In this document: positions 17,980 to 27,769 of the stretch, piece by piece
How the letters are laid out: each line of letters starts with the position of its first letter
How positions within the stretch are numbered: the first letter of the stretch is position 1
Assembly (NCBI RefSeq): GCF_003184185.1
Contig: NZ_QHJG01000026.1
Span: 4,538-68,537 of the forward strand
DNA from: Legionella qingyii
GTDB lineage: Bacteria; Pseudomonadota; Gammaproteobacteria; Legionellales; Legionellaceae
Direction: 5' to 3'
Length of the DNA: 64,000 nucleotides
Translations under genes and position numbers: made by a program
Notes under the pieces: generated by a model
What the model was told of the DNA's origin: nothing
The model's database searches: none
The model's input: the letters and a program-made list of their open reading frames with translations, nothing else

Positions 17980-20652
17980 ATGAAGAACCATTCTGGGATA
18001 TTTAGGCTAAGCGATTATAAGATTCTTGATTATCTGGTAAAGCACATAGATTTGAAGCTTGATCTCTCCAAAAAGCCTGTGCAATCAAAAGCGCAGTTAA
18101 CTATTGAGCCTAATCCAAAATCCAAATCCTATTCTGTAGATTTAGAGTTAGATGGTAAAAATATGGTTCTAGAATCGATCTTGCTCGATGGTAAAAAGCT
18201 GTCTCAAGAAGAGTACGAAATCACAGAAGAATCTCTGATTATCAAAAATGTTCCTCAAGATCGCTCCTTTACGCTCGAAACAATAACTCGTTTGGGTGAA
18301 AATACGGACTTATTTGGTTTATACGAAACAGAAGGAACCATTCTGGTAAAAGCAGAAACTGAAGGACTGCGCCGGGTCCTTTATTGTCATGACCGGCCTG
18401 ATAATTTAGCCACTTACAAAACAACAATTATTGCTAAGAAAAAAGACTATCCTGTGTTGCTTTCCAATGGTTCGCTCATTGAACAGAAGGAGCTAGATGA
18501 AGAACTACACTCTGTAACCTGGTTGGATGAAGTTCCTAAGCCCAGTTATCTTTTTGCATTAGTTGCAGGGAAACTGCAGAAATCAGTGACTTATTTCAAA
18601 ACACGTTCTGGGCGTGAACTACCAATTGAATTTTATGTCCCTCCTGATGCAACAGCAAAATGTGATTTTGCTAAAGAAGTATTAAAAGAAGCAATGCGCT
18701 GGGAAGAAGAAATCTTTGATTTGGAATGTGAACTACCACAACATATGGTAGCTGGTGTCGATAAGTATGCATCGGGGGCTTCTGAGCCGACAGGTTTAAA
18801 TTTATTTAATACCGCAAATTTATTTGCTACACCTGAAGCGCGTACGGATGCAGATTTTTTACGAGTATTAGAAGTTGTTGCCCATGAATACTATCATTAT
18901 TGGTCAGGTGATCGAGTGACTATTCGCGAGTGGTTCAATTTACCTTTTAAAGAAGGATTGACTACTTTTAGGGCTGCTATGTTTCGTGAACGTTTGTTTG
19001 GTACTGATTTAATTCGGATGTTAGACGGAAAAAACCTTGATGAGCGCGCTCCACGACAAGATACCTACACGAATGTTAGAAGCCTTTATACCCCTGCAGC
19101 ATATGAAAAGAGTGCCGATATTTTTCGTATGATGATGCTTTTCTTGGGTGAAAAAGCTTTCTATAAAGGAATGACCCAATTTCTAAAAGATAATGATGGT
19201 GGCGCAGTAACTCTGGAAGATGTATTGGAAGCATTAAGTAAATCAACTGGGAAAAATATGCATCCTTTCTTATCTTGGTTTACTGCATCAGGCATTCCAC
19301 AAGTAACCGTCACGGATGAATATGATGTAGACTCAAAACGATATACTTTAAAATTTAAAACCAAAGATGGAAATGGAAGGCCAATACCAATTGTTGTTGG
19401 ATTACTCAATAATGCAGGCAAGGAAATTCAATGCGACACAATGATCCTGGTTGATAAACCTGAAATGGAGTTTCAGTTTGAGAACATTAAGGCTCATCCT
19501 ACCCCATCTTTGTTGCGCAGTTTTTCTGCTCCTGTAAATCTCGAGTTTGCATACAGCTCAGAACAACTACTTCGCCTAATGCAACATGATACTAACATAT
19601 ATAATCGTTGCGAAGCGGCGAATAAACTCATAACCCGGATGGTTAGTGACTACTGTTCTGGAAAGACGCTTACACTTACTCCCGAGTTTATCAATACTTA
19701 TCGAAATATACTCAGTGAGAATAATAGCTCCTTAAACTATTGGTTACTGGCTGAACTAATAGCGATCCCTCCCGATGAAGTCTTATTTTCCAGCATGCAG
19801 AGTCAGGATTTCGAAAAAATAGCTGAAGCACGCCAACTAATTCAAAGCCAACTTGTAAAAGAAATAAAGGAGGATATATTACGATTGCAAAATAAACTCC
19901 GCACGTTACCTGTATCTCAAGACTCACCTTTTAAATCATTTGATATCCTAAGTGCTGGAGCCCGACGTTTAAAATATGTTTGTCATTCTTATTTACTGGC
20001 GATAGAACCAGAAAAAACCGAACAAGCATTAATTAAGCAATTCAATAATTCACTAAGCAAAAATATGACAAATTGCATCTATGCGCTCAGCTTATTGTTG
20101 AATAATAACAGCAGCCAATCAAATAAGCTTTTAGAATACTTTTATGAGTACTGGCAACATGACCCAAGCGCTGTTAATTATTGGTTTAATATTCAAGCAG
20201 CAGCCCATTCAGAGAATGTTGTAGGCTTAGTGGAACAATTAATGCTCCATCCTGCTTTTGATTTGTCTAATCCCAACAAGGTAAGTGCTCTATTAGGCAC
20301 CTTTATTAAAAATCCATATGGCTTCCATGCTATATCAGGAAAAGGTTATCAATTAATTGTTGGTGCGATCCTAAAACTGGAAAAAATCAATCCAACTTTA
20401 GCTGCTAATTTGACGGAAAAGTTCAATGACTGGGATAAATACGATAAAAAGAGACAACAGCTCATGCTAAGTCAACTAGAATATATTAATACTAATGCCA
20501 TAACTGCGGATGTGAGAAACATGGCAAAAAAGGGGTTGGACAAGAGGAAGCTTGATCCGCCCCTTCCCATCCAGCAAATGTTCTTTGACCTCCTTTCCAC
20601 GACGGATTCAACAACCTTTACCGATGTTGAAAAAACATATTCTTGTAATTAA
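17980..20652 (+). CDS. pepN: aminopeptidase N-like M1 metallopeptidase with GASEP in place of GAMEN
   Basis: 890 residues from the ATG at 17980, preceded by AAGGGAG at good spacing; an upstream TTG at 17941 is unlikely. Cytosolic zinc aminopeptidase of the PepN branch: an N-terminal beta domain, a catalytic domain with HEYYH (302-306) and the third ligand E325 in KEGLT, a conserved YEKSADIFRM tyrosine region, then DUF3458-type C-terminal domains. The exopeptidase motif GAMEN is changed to GASEP (266-270), although spacing to HExxH (36 residues) is normal and TGLNLFN follows. Zinc binding is intact; substrate choice or N-terminal amine recognition is probably altered. It could be a divergent paralogue of a standard PepN elsewhere. 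Confidence 0.87.
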   Translation: MKNHSGIFRLSDYKILDYLVKHIDLKLDLSKKPVQSKAQLTIEPNPKSKSYSVDLELDGKNMVLESILLDGKKLSQEEYEITEESLIIKNVPQDRSFTLETITRLGENTDLFGLYETEGTILVKAETEGLRRVLYCHDRPDNLATYKTTIIAKKKDYPVLLSNGSLIEQKELDEELHSVTWLDEVPKPSYLFALVAGKLQKSVTYFKTRSGRELPIEFYVPPDATAKCDFAKEVLKEAMRWEEEIFDLECELPQHMVAGVDKYASGASEPTGLNLFNTANLFATPEARTDADFLRVLEVVAHEYYHYWSGDRVTIREWFNLPFKEGLTTFRAAMFRERLFGTDLIRMLDGKNLDERAPRQDTYTNVRSLYTPAAYEKSADIFRMMMLFLGEKAFYKGMTQFLKDNDGGAVTLEDVLEALSKSTGKNMHPFLSWFTASGIPQVTVTDEYDVDSKRYTLKFKTKDGNGRPIPIVVGLLNNAGKEIQCDTMILVDKPEMEFQFENIKAHPTPSLLRSFSAPVNLEFAYSSEQLLRLMQHDTNIYNRCEAANKLITRMVSDYCSGKTLTLTPEFINTYRNILSENNSSLNYWLLAELIAIPPDEVLFSSMQSQDFEKIAEARQLIQSQLVKEIKEDILRLQNKLRTLPVSQDSPFKSFDILSAGARRLKYVCHSYLLAIEPEKTEQALIKQFNNSLSKNMTNCIYALSLLLNNNSSQSNKLLEYFYEYWQHDPSAVNYWFNIQAAAHSENVVGLVEQLMLHPAFDLSNPNKVSALLGTFIKNPYGFHAISGKGYQLIVGAILKLEKINPTLAANLTEKFNDWDKYDKKRQQLMLSQLEYINTNAITADVRNMAKKGLDKRKLDPPLPIQQMFFDLLSTTDSTTFTDVEKTYSCN

Positions 20653-20666
20653 AAAAACATGTTCCT

Positions 20667-20700
20667 AAACACGTCTCAAGGTAGACCTTGAGACGTGTTT
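20667..20700. terminator. long perfect hairpin between convergent genes
   Basis: Arms AAACACGTCTCAAGGT (20667-20682) and ACCTTGAGACGTGTTT (20685-20700) pair over 16 bp with a 2-base apex. It lies 14 bp after the pepN stop, and an A-run on its left gives T's on the minus strand, so it can terminate both pepN and the ankyrin gene. Confidence 0.75.
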
Positions 20701-20854
20701 CATAAAGAGAAATAAGATTGGATTATTGGATAAATGAAAGTTTAAGAATGTGAAAGATAAATTGATTAGTAAATTATTTTTTACGTAGACTTCACTAACT
20801 ACCATTAATCATTTGAATAAGGATGATTAAGCACCGATTGTTACATGAAAGTAT

Positions 20855-22729
20855 CTACATCGTTCCATAGGTTAATCTAGATTGGGGAATCTGTTGTAAC
20901 GGTGTACATTCATTTACTGTAATAGCGATTTCCTTACGTGAAAAAATTGAATACGCTGATAATTTTTCATTATTTATTACGTCTCGTCGTATTACCTTTA
21001 ATGCCTCAATACAACGCGCAAATATATTAATGGTATCTGTCAGGTACTGATCCTGTTTTAACAAGCCAATATCTTGCAATAATTGCACATGAATTTCATG
21101 ATGAATTGGGGCGTGAAGCCCTTGCATATCAGCCAGCTTATTCGAAACGAGTTCCAATCTCTCAATAAAGCGTTGATATTCAAGACTTGCAATCTTTTTT
21201 TCTATATTCCAAAAATTAGCAGAGCAAGCAGATATCCCCACCACAGGAATAAGAAGAAGCCAAGGTGCCAAAAGTGCAAGAGCCACGTATAGGTCACCCT
21301 GTTCCCTATAATATCCTCTTGTTTCATAGTCAAGCACTTCTTTATGAGATTCCAAATATTGGTAGGCATCAACAGCACTATAAATAAAATATAATATAAT
21401 AACTAGTGAACAACAAATAGATCCACCCGACATACTTATTGTTGCCGCCCTAAAAAATGGATCAGCTTGTGGAGTGCGTCTTTGTAAGTCAGCTAAATAA
21501 TCTTCCATCTGTTTAATCAAGCAATTCAAAACAATCCTATCATTATTTGAATGTTGATAGTGATAAGTGATTGAAGATGAAGGAGATGATTTCGAAATAT
21601 TGCGCCTTGCTACAGTATTGAGATTTATGTCTGATTTTAAATTATCTTTGAACGCTCTCGGCATCTCCGCTAATATGGAGTCAGGGATGACTTCTTGTCC
21701 TATCATTAAGACAAAGTCTTCGTCATTTTTATAACCACGATCTTCAACTTTTTCTTTACCTTTTTCTGATTCAAGATATCTTTGATCTGACTCGATAAAA
21801 GTATACCCCCTAGCTGCATATGATAATATTTGATCTTTTGGTACGCTCACACTTTGCAGATATAATGCCCGTGGAATCATTCCTGGATTACATAAATAAT
21901 TGGCTCTAACTAACTCGACCAGGCTAAGAATTCCGCTATATCGTATATAAAGACTTTTCTCCATTGGATCATATTTATCTTTTTGCTCGTCGAATAACCG
22001 AGCATAAGCACTTAAAAAGTGTGCCCTCTCTCTGCTTTTAAGACGAAGCAAAATATGTTCTTGATCGCGGATAGGAAGTTGTCTATGCAACATAAATGAA
22101 GTGATATTTTCATTATTGAAAAGATGTAGGTCTGCTCCATTTTGAAATAGTTTTACTATGATCTGAATGAAATTTTTTATTGACTCCTCAACTATTGGTT
22201 GTTCTTTTCTGCAATCCAGAAGTGCTTGGTAGCATTTATGCAATGCCGTATTACCATCATCATCTGCTTGATTAATAAATTCATTATCTTTATCTGAAAT
22301 GACATGATGAAATAAGATATCTATAATTTTATGCTGACCAAGCCAAGCTGTTTTATGTAAAAGTGTAGATTTATATGTGTCACATGCAAAAATCAAAGTT
22401 TGTTGGTCGTCTTTTTTTGCCTGATTTAGTAGCTTTATAAAAATATCGCAAAATGAATCTTTTGCTGCATACCAAAAAACCGTTCTTAATTCATGGTCTT
22501 TTGTATAAATCACTTCATTATTTTTAATTTCATTAAATAAAAAGTTAGATAGTTCTTCATCACCAGTTGCTAAGGCCAAATGTAACAGTGTTTTATTCTC
22601 TTCATCACACGCAAATAAAGAAGCAGGTGATCGTTCATTAATTAACTTAACCAGGTCTATCACATCCTCGTAGTTATTTTCTTTAATAGCTTTAATTAAT
22701 GCATCTACAAAATAGTGTCTCGTGTACAT
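20855..22729 (-). CDS. ankyrin-repeat protein with two transmembrane segments, effector candidate
   Basis: 624 residues. The N-terminal third holds about four ankyrin repeats, recognisable as KTLLHLALATGDEE (about 46), TVFWYAAKDS (about 83), STLLHKTAWLGQHK (about 120) and GNTALHKCYQ (about 159). A long middle region follows, then two hydrophobic spans at about 435-455 (CCSLVIILYFIYSAVDAY) and 487-508 (LALLAPWLLLIPVVG), and a helical tail ending PQSRLTYGTM. Ankyrin plus membrane hairpin is common in Legionella proteins delivered by Dot/Icm to host membranes; no enzymatic domain is seen. Transcribed convergently to pepN. No PmrA-type box was found upstream. Export is inferred. Confidence 0.78.
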   Translation of the reverse strand: MYTRHYFVDALIKAIKENNYEDVIDLVKLINERSPASLFACDEENKTLLHLALATGDEELSNFLFNEIKNNEVIYTKDHELRTVFWYAAKDSFCDIFIKLLNQAKKDDQQTLIFACDTYKSTLLHKTAWLGQHKIIDILFHHVISDKDNEFINQADDDGNTALHKCYQALLDCRKEQPIVEESIKNFIQIIVKLFQNGADLHLFNNENITSFMLHRQLPIRDQEHILLRLKSRERAHFLSAYARLFDEQKDKYDPMEKSLYIRYSGILSLVELVRANYLCNPGMIPRALYLQSVSVPKDQILSYAARGYTFIESDQRYLESEKGKEKVEDRGYKNDEDFVLMIGQEVIPDSILAEMPRAFKDNLKSDINLNTVARRNISKSSPSSSITYHYQHSNNDRIVLNCLIKQMEDYLADLQRRTPQADPFFRAATISMSGGSICCSLVIILYFIYSAVDAYQYLESHKEVLDYETRGYYREQGDLYVALALLAPWLLLIPVVGISACSANFWNIEKKIASLEYQRFIERLELVSNKLADMQGLHAPIHHEIHVQLLQDIGLLKQDQYLTDTINIFARCIEALKVIRRDVINNEKLSAYSIFSRKEIAITVNECTPLQQIPQSRLTYGTM

Positions 22730-22913
22730 CCATAACTTCCTTAATTGTATTTAAAATTTTTAATGTTTTTCAGTTTAATCGATAGATCAGATTTAACATC
22801 ATTTGGATTTTAAAATCGATATTCATGTTTAGTACGATCCCGTACATCACTACAAAATCAGCACTCACTGCGATCGATCAAAAATAAGGCAATAAAGAAA
22901 CAATAAGACATGA

Positions 22914-23837
22914 CTAACTATCAGGTGAGCCTTCTTTAAACAAACCAAGTGCTTTTGCTATTTTCTTATTTAAAAACCGCTTAGGTAATAATCTTGGAAG
23001 TATCCAGTCTGAGAAGAGATTAGGGACCAAAACATAACGCGTTTGAGGATGAGGATTAGGTAAAATCTGATATACAAGTTCTCCCACTTTTTTTGCTGGT
23101 AAAGCAGATTGAGCAATCTTATGATAAATATAACTTTTAAATTTAAGTAACGGTTTTGCATAAATTGATTTACGCAGTTTATCATCACTAACCAGGTCTT
23201 CACTCTTATGCCAAATCGCGGTATTAATCATTCCTGGACCAATAAGCACGACATCAATACCATAAATCATTAATTCAATTCTTAATGTATCTGAAAACGC
23301 TTCCAGACCATATTTTGAGATAGAATACGGACCGAAAAATGGTCTACATATTTTACCTGATATAGAACCTATGTTAATAATTTTTCCAGGTTTTCCTTTC
23401 AGAGATTCATCAGCACCAAGTAAAGAAACAAAAGCTTGAGTTACCTGAATTTGCCCAATAACATTGACTTCAAATTGACGGCGAAATTCTTCAATCGGCG
23501 TTTCAATTAATGGCCCAACAACAGCAATCCCTGCATTATTAATCAATCCCCAGAGCATTTCACCCTGTAATTGTTCACGTACCATTTGGGCTGCATTTCT
23601 AACCGCAATTTGATCGGTTATATCAAAAGTAAGAGGAACAAAAAGAGGGCCGAGTTCATTAATTAGACGTTGTGCATCATTTTGATTACGCACACTTCCA
23701 AAAACTCTTACGCCCTGAGCAACCAGTTGCCTAGCTATAGCATAGCCAATTCCAGATGAAACTCCTGTAACCACTACGGAACGGATTTTAGGCTCCTTGC
23801 CTGCTGGTTCAACCAGATGTTTTGAAATCCTTTTCAT
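22914..23837 (-). CDS. short-chain dehydrogenase/reductase
   Basis: About 307 residues; an ATG at 23837 and an in-frame TTG at 23840 are both possible starts. Classical SDR: dinucleotide site TGVSSGIGYAIA, NNAG at about residue 101, catalytic Ser in GSISGK and YSISK (Tyr/Lys pair). The C-terminal extension beyond the core, with IWHKSEDL, LPAKKVGELV and LPKRFLNKKIAK, resembles the retinol or 17-beta-hydroxysteroid dehydrogenase-like subgroup, so a lipid-like alcohol or ketone is a plausible substrate, but it is not identifiable. It lies upstream-adjacent to hpt in the same direction without close spacing. Confidence 0.85.
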   Translation of the reverse strand: MKRISKHLVEPAGKEPKIRSVVVTGVSSGIGYAIARQLVAQGVRVFGSVRNQNDAQRLINELGPLFVPLTFDITDQIAVRNAAQMVREQLQGEMLWGLINNAGIAVVGPLIETPIEEFRRQFEVNVIGQIQVTQAFVSLLGADESLKGKPGKIINIGSISGKICRPFFGPYSISKYGLEAFSDTLRIELMIYGIDVVLIGPGMINTAIWHKSEDLVSDDKLRKSIYAKPLLKFKSYIYHKIAQSALPAKKVGELVYQILPNPHPQTRYVLVPNLFSDWILPRLLPKRFLNKKIAKALGLFKEGSPDS

Positions 23838-23890
23838 CAATTAATACCTGTATGGTATAAGTATTTTAGTTCATCAAGCTACGATTTTGA

Positions 23891-24451
23891 TTATTCATGC
23901 TCAGGATGTACTACAAAAATTCCTGGGGCATTTCTCAAGTATTCATTGTAATCCATGCCATATCCAAATATATAATGATCTTCAACTTGTAAGCCCACAA
24001 AATCAGCTTTTTGCAATCCATTTGGGACACGTTTTCGGTACTTATCCACCAAAACAGCGCTGTAAACTTTTTCAGCCCCCAAGGATTTTATTTCATCGAT
24101 AATTGCTGCCAGCGTAACACCACCATCAAGAATATCATCAACAACAAGAACAGTCCTGCCTTGCAAATTAGCCGATGGCTTTACCTTCCAAACAATATCT
24201 CCACCTGTTGTCTCGCCTCGATAGCGAGTTGCATGTACGTAATCTACTTCTAATGGAAAATCCAATCGTGGAAGTAAATTGCCTAAAAGGACTAATCCCC
24301 CTACCATAACACAGACAAGTACAGGATTTTGATCTTGCAATTCCTTATGTATATTAATTGCCATTCGATCAAGAGCGGCCTCAACTTCATTAGTTGTAAA
24401 CAAACAAGATGATTTTTCGTAAACTTCTTTAATTTTATCGGGAATAGTCAT
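23891..24451 (-). CDS. hpt: hypoxanthine-guanine phosphoribosyltransferase
   Basis: 186 residues. Cytosolic purine-salvage enzyme transferring phosphoribose from PRPP to hypoxanthine or guanine. Seen: the PRPP-binding motif [14 protein letters not shown] (about 97-110), the PPi loop [13 protein letters not shown] and the base-contact region LVDKYRK...[19 protein letters not shown]. The length fits the Pseudomonas-type Hpt branch. The ATG at 24451 follows a good GAGGA site. It is followed on the same strand by the dehydrogenase gene and preceded by a DUF1820 gene 38 bp upstream, so it probably shares a transcript with the latter. Confidence 0.92.
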   Translation of the reverse strand: MTIPDKIKEVYEKSSCLFTTNEVEAALDRMAINIHKELQDQNPVLVCVMVGGLVLLGNLLPRLDFPLEVDYVHATRYRGETTGGDIVWKVKPSANLQGRTVLVVDDILDGGVTLAAIIDEIKSLGAEKVYSAVLVDKYRKRVPNGLQKADFVGLQVEDHYIFGYGMDYNEYLRNAPGIFVVHPEHE

Positions 24452-24489
24452 TATCAGTCCTCGGGGCAGAGCAGGTTATTGGGATACAT

Positions 24490-24816
24490 TTAATCTTTTA
24501 TTTTTCCTGTACCAGGAAAAGGGCTAACTTTACTTCCATAGCCTGGATTATCTTTTACTTTGGCTGTCCCTTGTTTTGTAACTTCATCGATACGATAGAT
24601 TGAATGCATCGGAATAAATGTCCGCTTTACACCATTAAATTCAATCTTTAACCGCTCTTCAGAAGGGTCAACAACTAATGCTGTTTGTTCACCAAACACC
24701 AATTCTTCGACCTCGAGAAACCCAAACATCTCACTTTCTTTAATGGAACGTGCATAAATTTCATAAATTGCTTCTTGATTAGCAAAAGTGATTCTGAATA
24801 TCGTTTTTTTATTCAT
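24490..24816 (-). CDS. DUF1820 family protein
   Basis: 108 residues, small, cytosolic and beta-rich: FRITFANQEAIYEIYARSI, GFLEVEELVFGE, VVDPSEERLKIEF and IPMHSIYRIDEV match the conserved DUF1820 pattern of gamma-proteobacteria, including a Pro/Gly/Lys-rich tail. Function unknown. It is 38 bp upstream of hpt and probably co-transcribed. An AGGTT site precedes the ATG at 24816. Confidence 0.85.
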   Translation of the reverse strand: MNKKTIFRITFANQEAIYEIYARSIKESEMFGFLEVEELVFGEQTALVVDPSEERLKIEFNGVKRTFIPMHSIYRIDEVTKQGTAKVKDNPGYGSKVSPFPGTGKIKD

Positions 24817-24995
24817 AAGATTAACCTGTTTTTATGGCAAAGCAAATTATACAAAAACAAAGGCACTCTATTCAAATTAAATTAGCGTGCATCAATTATA
24901 ACTCGCAAAAGAAAACATTACTCAAGAGCAATTTGGACGGGATAATAACATTTGATATGACTTTTAAATGAAAAGATCAATAATCTATATTATTT

Positions 24996-25772
24996 TTATT
25001 TATCAAGGGGATAAATACTGGAGGTCTGAGAAGAAAAAATAACTGGCTGCAATGGAGCCTGGTAATCTTTCATTGGTAATTGCGCGGGATTTACCTGTAA
25101 TACAGGTTCTATAACCTGATACTTTTGAGCAACATAACAGTAAAAACCAGAAGGTAAAGGCCAAAGCATTTTGCCTATTTCATCCAAAAAAGTAAATTTT
25201 TTAATTAATGAGGCGTTATTAACCGGAGGAATATAGCAAAAGTTGCTTAGAGAATGCTGTCTATAACCTCTTTGCAAAAAAATCCGATTTAGGTTAAACG
25301 GCGTTCGCATTTTAACTTTTTGATCACTGTAGCAGTGCAGAAACCCGGATTTCATTGCCCCACCCCAAAGACTCCAAGGATTAATGCTTAATAAAATAAC
25401 AAACCCCATTGGATTAAGAACGCGATCAATTTCATCAATCAAGCTAAAACTATTGGCAAAAGGTTCAAGAGTGAGTGGTACAATTATACAATCAACACTA
25501 TTACGATCTAGTGGAAGCTGATGTAAGGCACATTCAATCTGAACTTTATTTGCTATATAAAAAGGAGACGCAATCCACTTATTGATATAATTAAATTTTT
25601 TTAGCCATATATTATCGCCGCAATTCCCCAATTGCAGTAATGTATTGCCATGTGAATAGTCACTTTCATGTTCAAGATTTACTAAAAATTCATGAGCAGC
25701 AAAAAGCCCAAGAGGCGATTGAAACCATTTATTCAGGGCGCGATATTGTTTAATTTGCCGTTCGATCAACAA
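24996..25772 (-). CDS. class I SAM-dependent methyltransferase (Methyltransf_11, YafS-like)
   Basis: 258 residues starting with TTG at 25772, chosen because AAAGGT lies at good distance and no early in-frame ATG exists. Motif-I-like LLQLGNCGDN (about 46-55), a strand with CALHQLPLDRNSVDCIIVPLTLE and an EIDRVLNPMGFVILLSINPWSLWG block are typical of Methyltransf_11 enzymes near rnhA/gloB in other gamma-proteobacteria (YafS). Motif I is less glycine-rich than usual. The substrate is unknown. Confidence 0.78.
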   Translation of the reverse strand: MLIERQIKQYRALNKWFQSPLGLFAAHEFLVNLEHESDYSHGNTLLQLGNCGDNIWLKKFNYINKWIASPFYIANKVQIECALHQLPLDRNSVDCIIVPLTLEPFANSFSLIDEIDRVLNPMGFVILLSINPWSLWGGAMKSGFLHCYSDQKVKMRTPFNLNRIFLQRGYRQHSLSNFCYIPPVNNASLIKKFTFLDEIGKMLWPLPSGFYCYVAQKYQVIEPVLQVNPAQLPMKDYQAPLQPVIFSSQTSSIYPLDK

Positions 25773-26037
25773 AATAATACCTTTTAAAATAGTTAATCCT
25801 GAATTAAACTACAATACAACGAGTTTCATATACATACAATCCATTTTTTGATTTTAAATAGTGTCTAGGTGACTTAGTAGAACCCATGAATTCTGGACGA
25901 ATCAACCATTTGACGATTGTTATGACATTACTCCTCGCTTCGGACTGAATTCGAACAACACGAACATTAATGGAACACGTGAATTTATTAAATTGATTAA
26001 CTATATTTAATATTATAATAAATACTTACTGGAACTT

Positions 26038-27759
26038 ATGTTAGGAAGCGATGAATTTAAATTATATGGAATAGGACAATTGTTTGTCCTTGAAAAGCTT
26101 TTGGATAAACCACAAGCTATAGAGTTCTGTAAACATGCCGCTGCAGAAAAAATCTCTTTAGTTCAATACCTTGTTAAAAATAACATTTTATCAGCCACAC
26201 AAATCGCACTCACAGCATCCCATAATTTTGGTGCTCCTATGCTGGATTTGGACTGCATTGACATCGATTCCATTCCTACGAATCTGGTAAATGAAAAATT
26301 AATTCGTCGACATTCAATGGTTCCTCTATTCCGTCGAGGAAATAACTTATATCTTGCAACAGAGGATCCCAGCAAACAAGTTTCTTTAAAGGAGATCCAA
26401 TTCCATACGGGACTTAATATACATGCAATTATCGTTGAAGCAGATAAGCTGAGTGCATTAATTGATCATTTACTCACCGTAAAAGAAACTGAAGGTTTAT
26501 CCGAATTTGTTGGAGATACTGCTGAGTTCGATGGAATAATTATTAATGAGGAAGAAGAAGAGCGTGATACAACTGTTGTCACTTCGATAACAGAAGATGC
26601 TCCTATAGTTAAATTCGTTAATAAAATACTTCTTGATGCCATCAAACAAGGAGCATCTGATATCCACTTTGAACCCTATGAAAAAGAGTATCGCATACGC
26701 TATCGTCAAGATGGTATTTTACACGAAATTGCAACTCCTCCTGGAACTTTAGCTACGCGAATTACTGCACGCATAAAAATCATGTCCAGTTTGGATATTT
26801 CCGAGAGACGAATTCCTCAAGATGGTGGTTTTAAAATGAAAATATCCAAAACCAGATCCATTGATTTTCGTGTAAGCACCTGCCCTACTACCGCAGGTGA
26901 AAAAGTTGTTATGAGGATCTTGGACCCCGGTTCTGCAAAATTAGGTATCGAAGCGTTAGGTTTTAGCCCTATCCAAAAAGAATATTTTAAACATTCAATT
27001 GAACGACCTCAAGGGATGATCCTGGTAACAGGACCAACAGGAAGTGGTAAAACGGTAACATTATATACCGCATTAAATATTCTTAATACTAAAGAAGTCA
27101 ATATTTCCACTGCCGAAGATCCCGTGGAAATAAAAGTAACAGGAATTAATCAGGTTAATATAAACCCTAAAGCAGGGTTAACATTTTCTAATGCGTTACG
27201 TTCTTTTTTACGCCAAGACCCTGATATCATCATGGTAGGCGAGATACGTGATTTGGAAACGGCTGAAATAGCAGTTAAAGCTGCTCAAACAGGACATTTA
27301 GTGCTCTCAACATTGCATACGAATAGTGCAGCTGAAACATTAAATCGTTTAGTTAATATGGGTATTGCAACATTTAATGTAGCGAGCTCCGTAACACTGA
27401 TTATTGCTCAGCGTTTAGCTCGAAAGTTATGTGAACATTGTAAAGTCTTAAGAGATGACTTCAACAAACCAGGGTTATTAGAGTTAGGTTTTACCGAAGC
27501 TGATATAGAGGGAATTAAGTTATACAAAGCGGGGGGATGCGCAAGGTGTACCAGCGGATATCGAGGAAGAATAGGATTATTTGAAGTATTGCCTATGACT
27601 AAGAAACTAGGCCAGATCATCATGGCAGGAGGAAACTCCTTGGAAATATTAAAGATTGCTCAGGAAGAAGGGATGATTACTATTTATCAATCCGGACTTG
27701 AAAAGATAAAGCAAGGTATTACAACTATTGAGGAAGTCAATCGGGTAACCGTTGATTAA
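26038..27759 (+). CDS. pilB: type IV pilus assembly ATPase
   Basis: 573-residue hexameric secretion ATPase that powers pilin polymerisation from the cytoplasmic face. An N-terminal MshEN/GspE_N domain precedes the ATPase with Walker A GPTGSGKT (332-339), an Asp box (SDIHFEPYEKEYRIRYRQDG), Walker B DIIMVGEIRDLETAEIA and a His box. The zinc-binding tetracysteine CEHC...CARC (C465, C468, C501, C504) marks PilB rather than PilT. Length is typical. A GGAAC site precedes the ATG. It heads the pilB-pilC-pilD cluster; pilC follows with no real gap. In L. pneumophila these genes serve pili and, through PilD, type II secretion. Confidence 0.95.
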   Translation: MLGSDEFKLYGIGQLFVLEKLLDKPQAIEFCKHAAAEKISLVQYLVKNNILSATQIALTASHNFGAPMLDLDCIDIDSIPTNLVNEKLIRRHSMVPLFRRGNNLYLATEDPSKQVSLKEIQFHTGLNIHAIIVEADKLSALIDHLLTVKETEGLSEFVGDTAEFDGIIINEEEEERDTTVVTSITEDAPIVKFVNKILLDAIKQGASDIHFEPYEKEYRIRYRQDGILHEIATPPGTLATRITARIKIMSSLDISERRIPQDGGFKMKISKTRSIDFRVSTCPTTAGEKVVMRILDPGSAKLGIEALGFSPIQKEYFKHSIERPQGMILVTGPTGSGKTVTLYTALNILNTKEVNISTAEDPVEIKVTGINQVNINPKAGLTFSNALRSFLRQDPDIIMVGEIRDLETAEIAVKAAQTGHLVLSTLHTNSAAETLNRLVNMGIATFNVASSVTLIIAQRLARKLCEHCKVLRDDFNKPGLLELGFTEADIEGIKLYKAGGCARCTSGYRGRIGLFEVLPMTKKLGQIIMAGGNSLEILKIAQEEGMITIYQSGLEKIKQGITTIEEVNRVTVD

Positions 27760-27769
27760 CTATGCAAAA

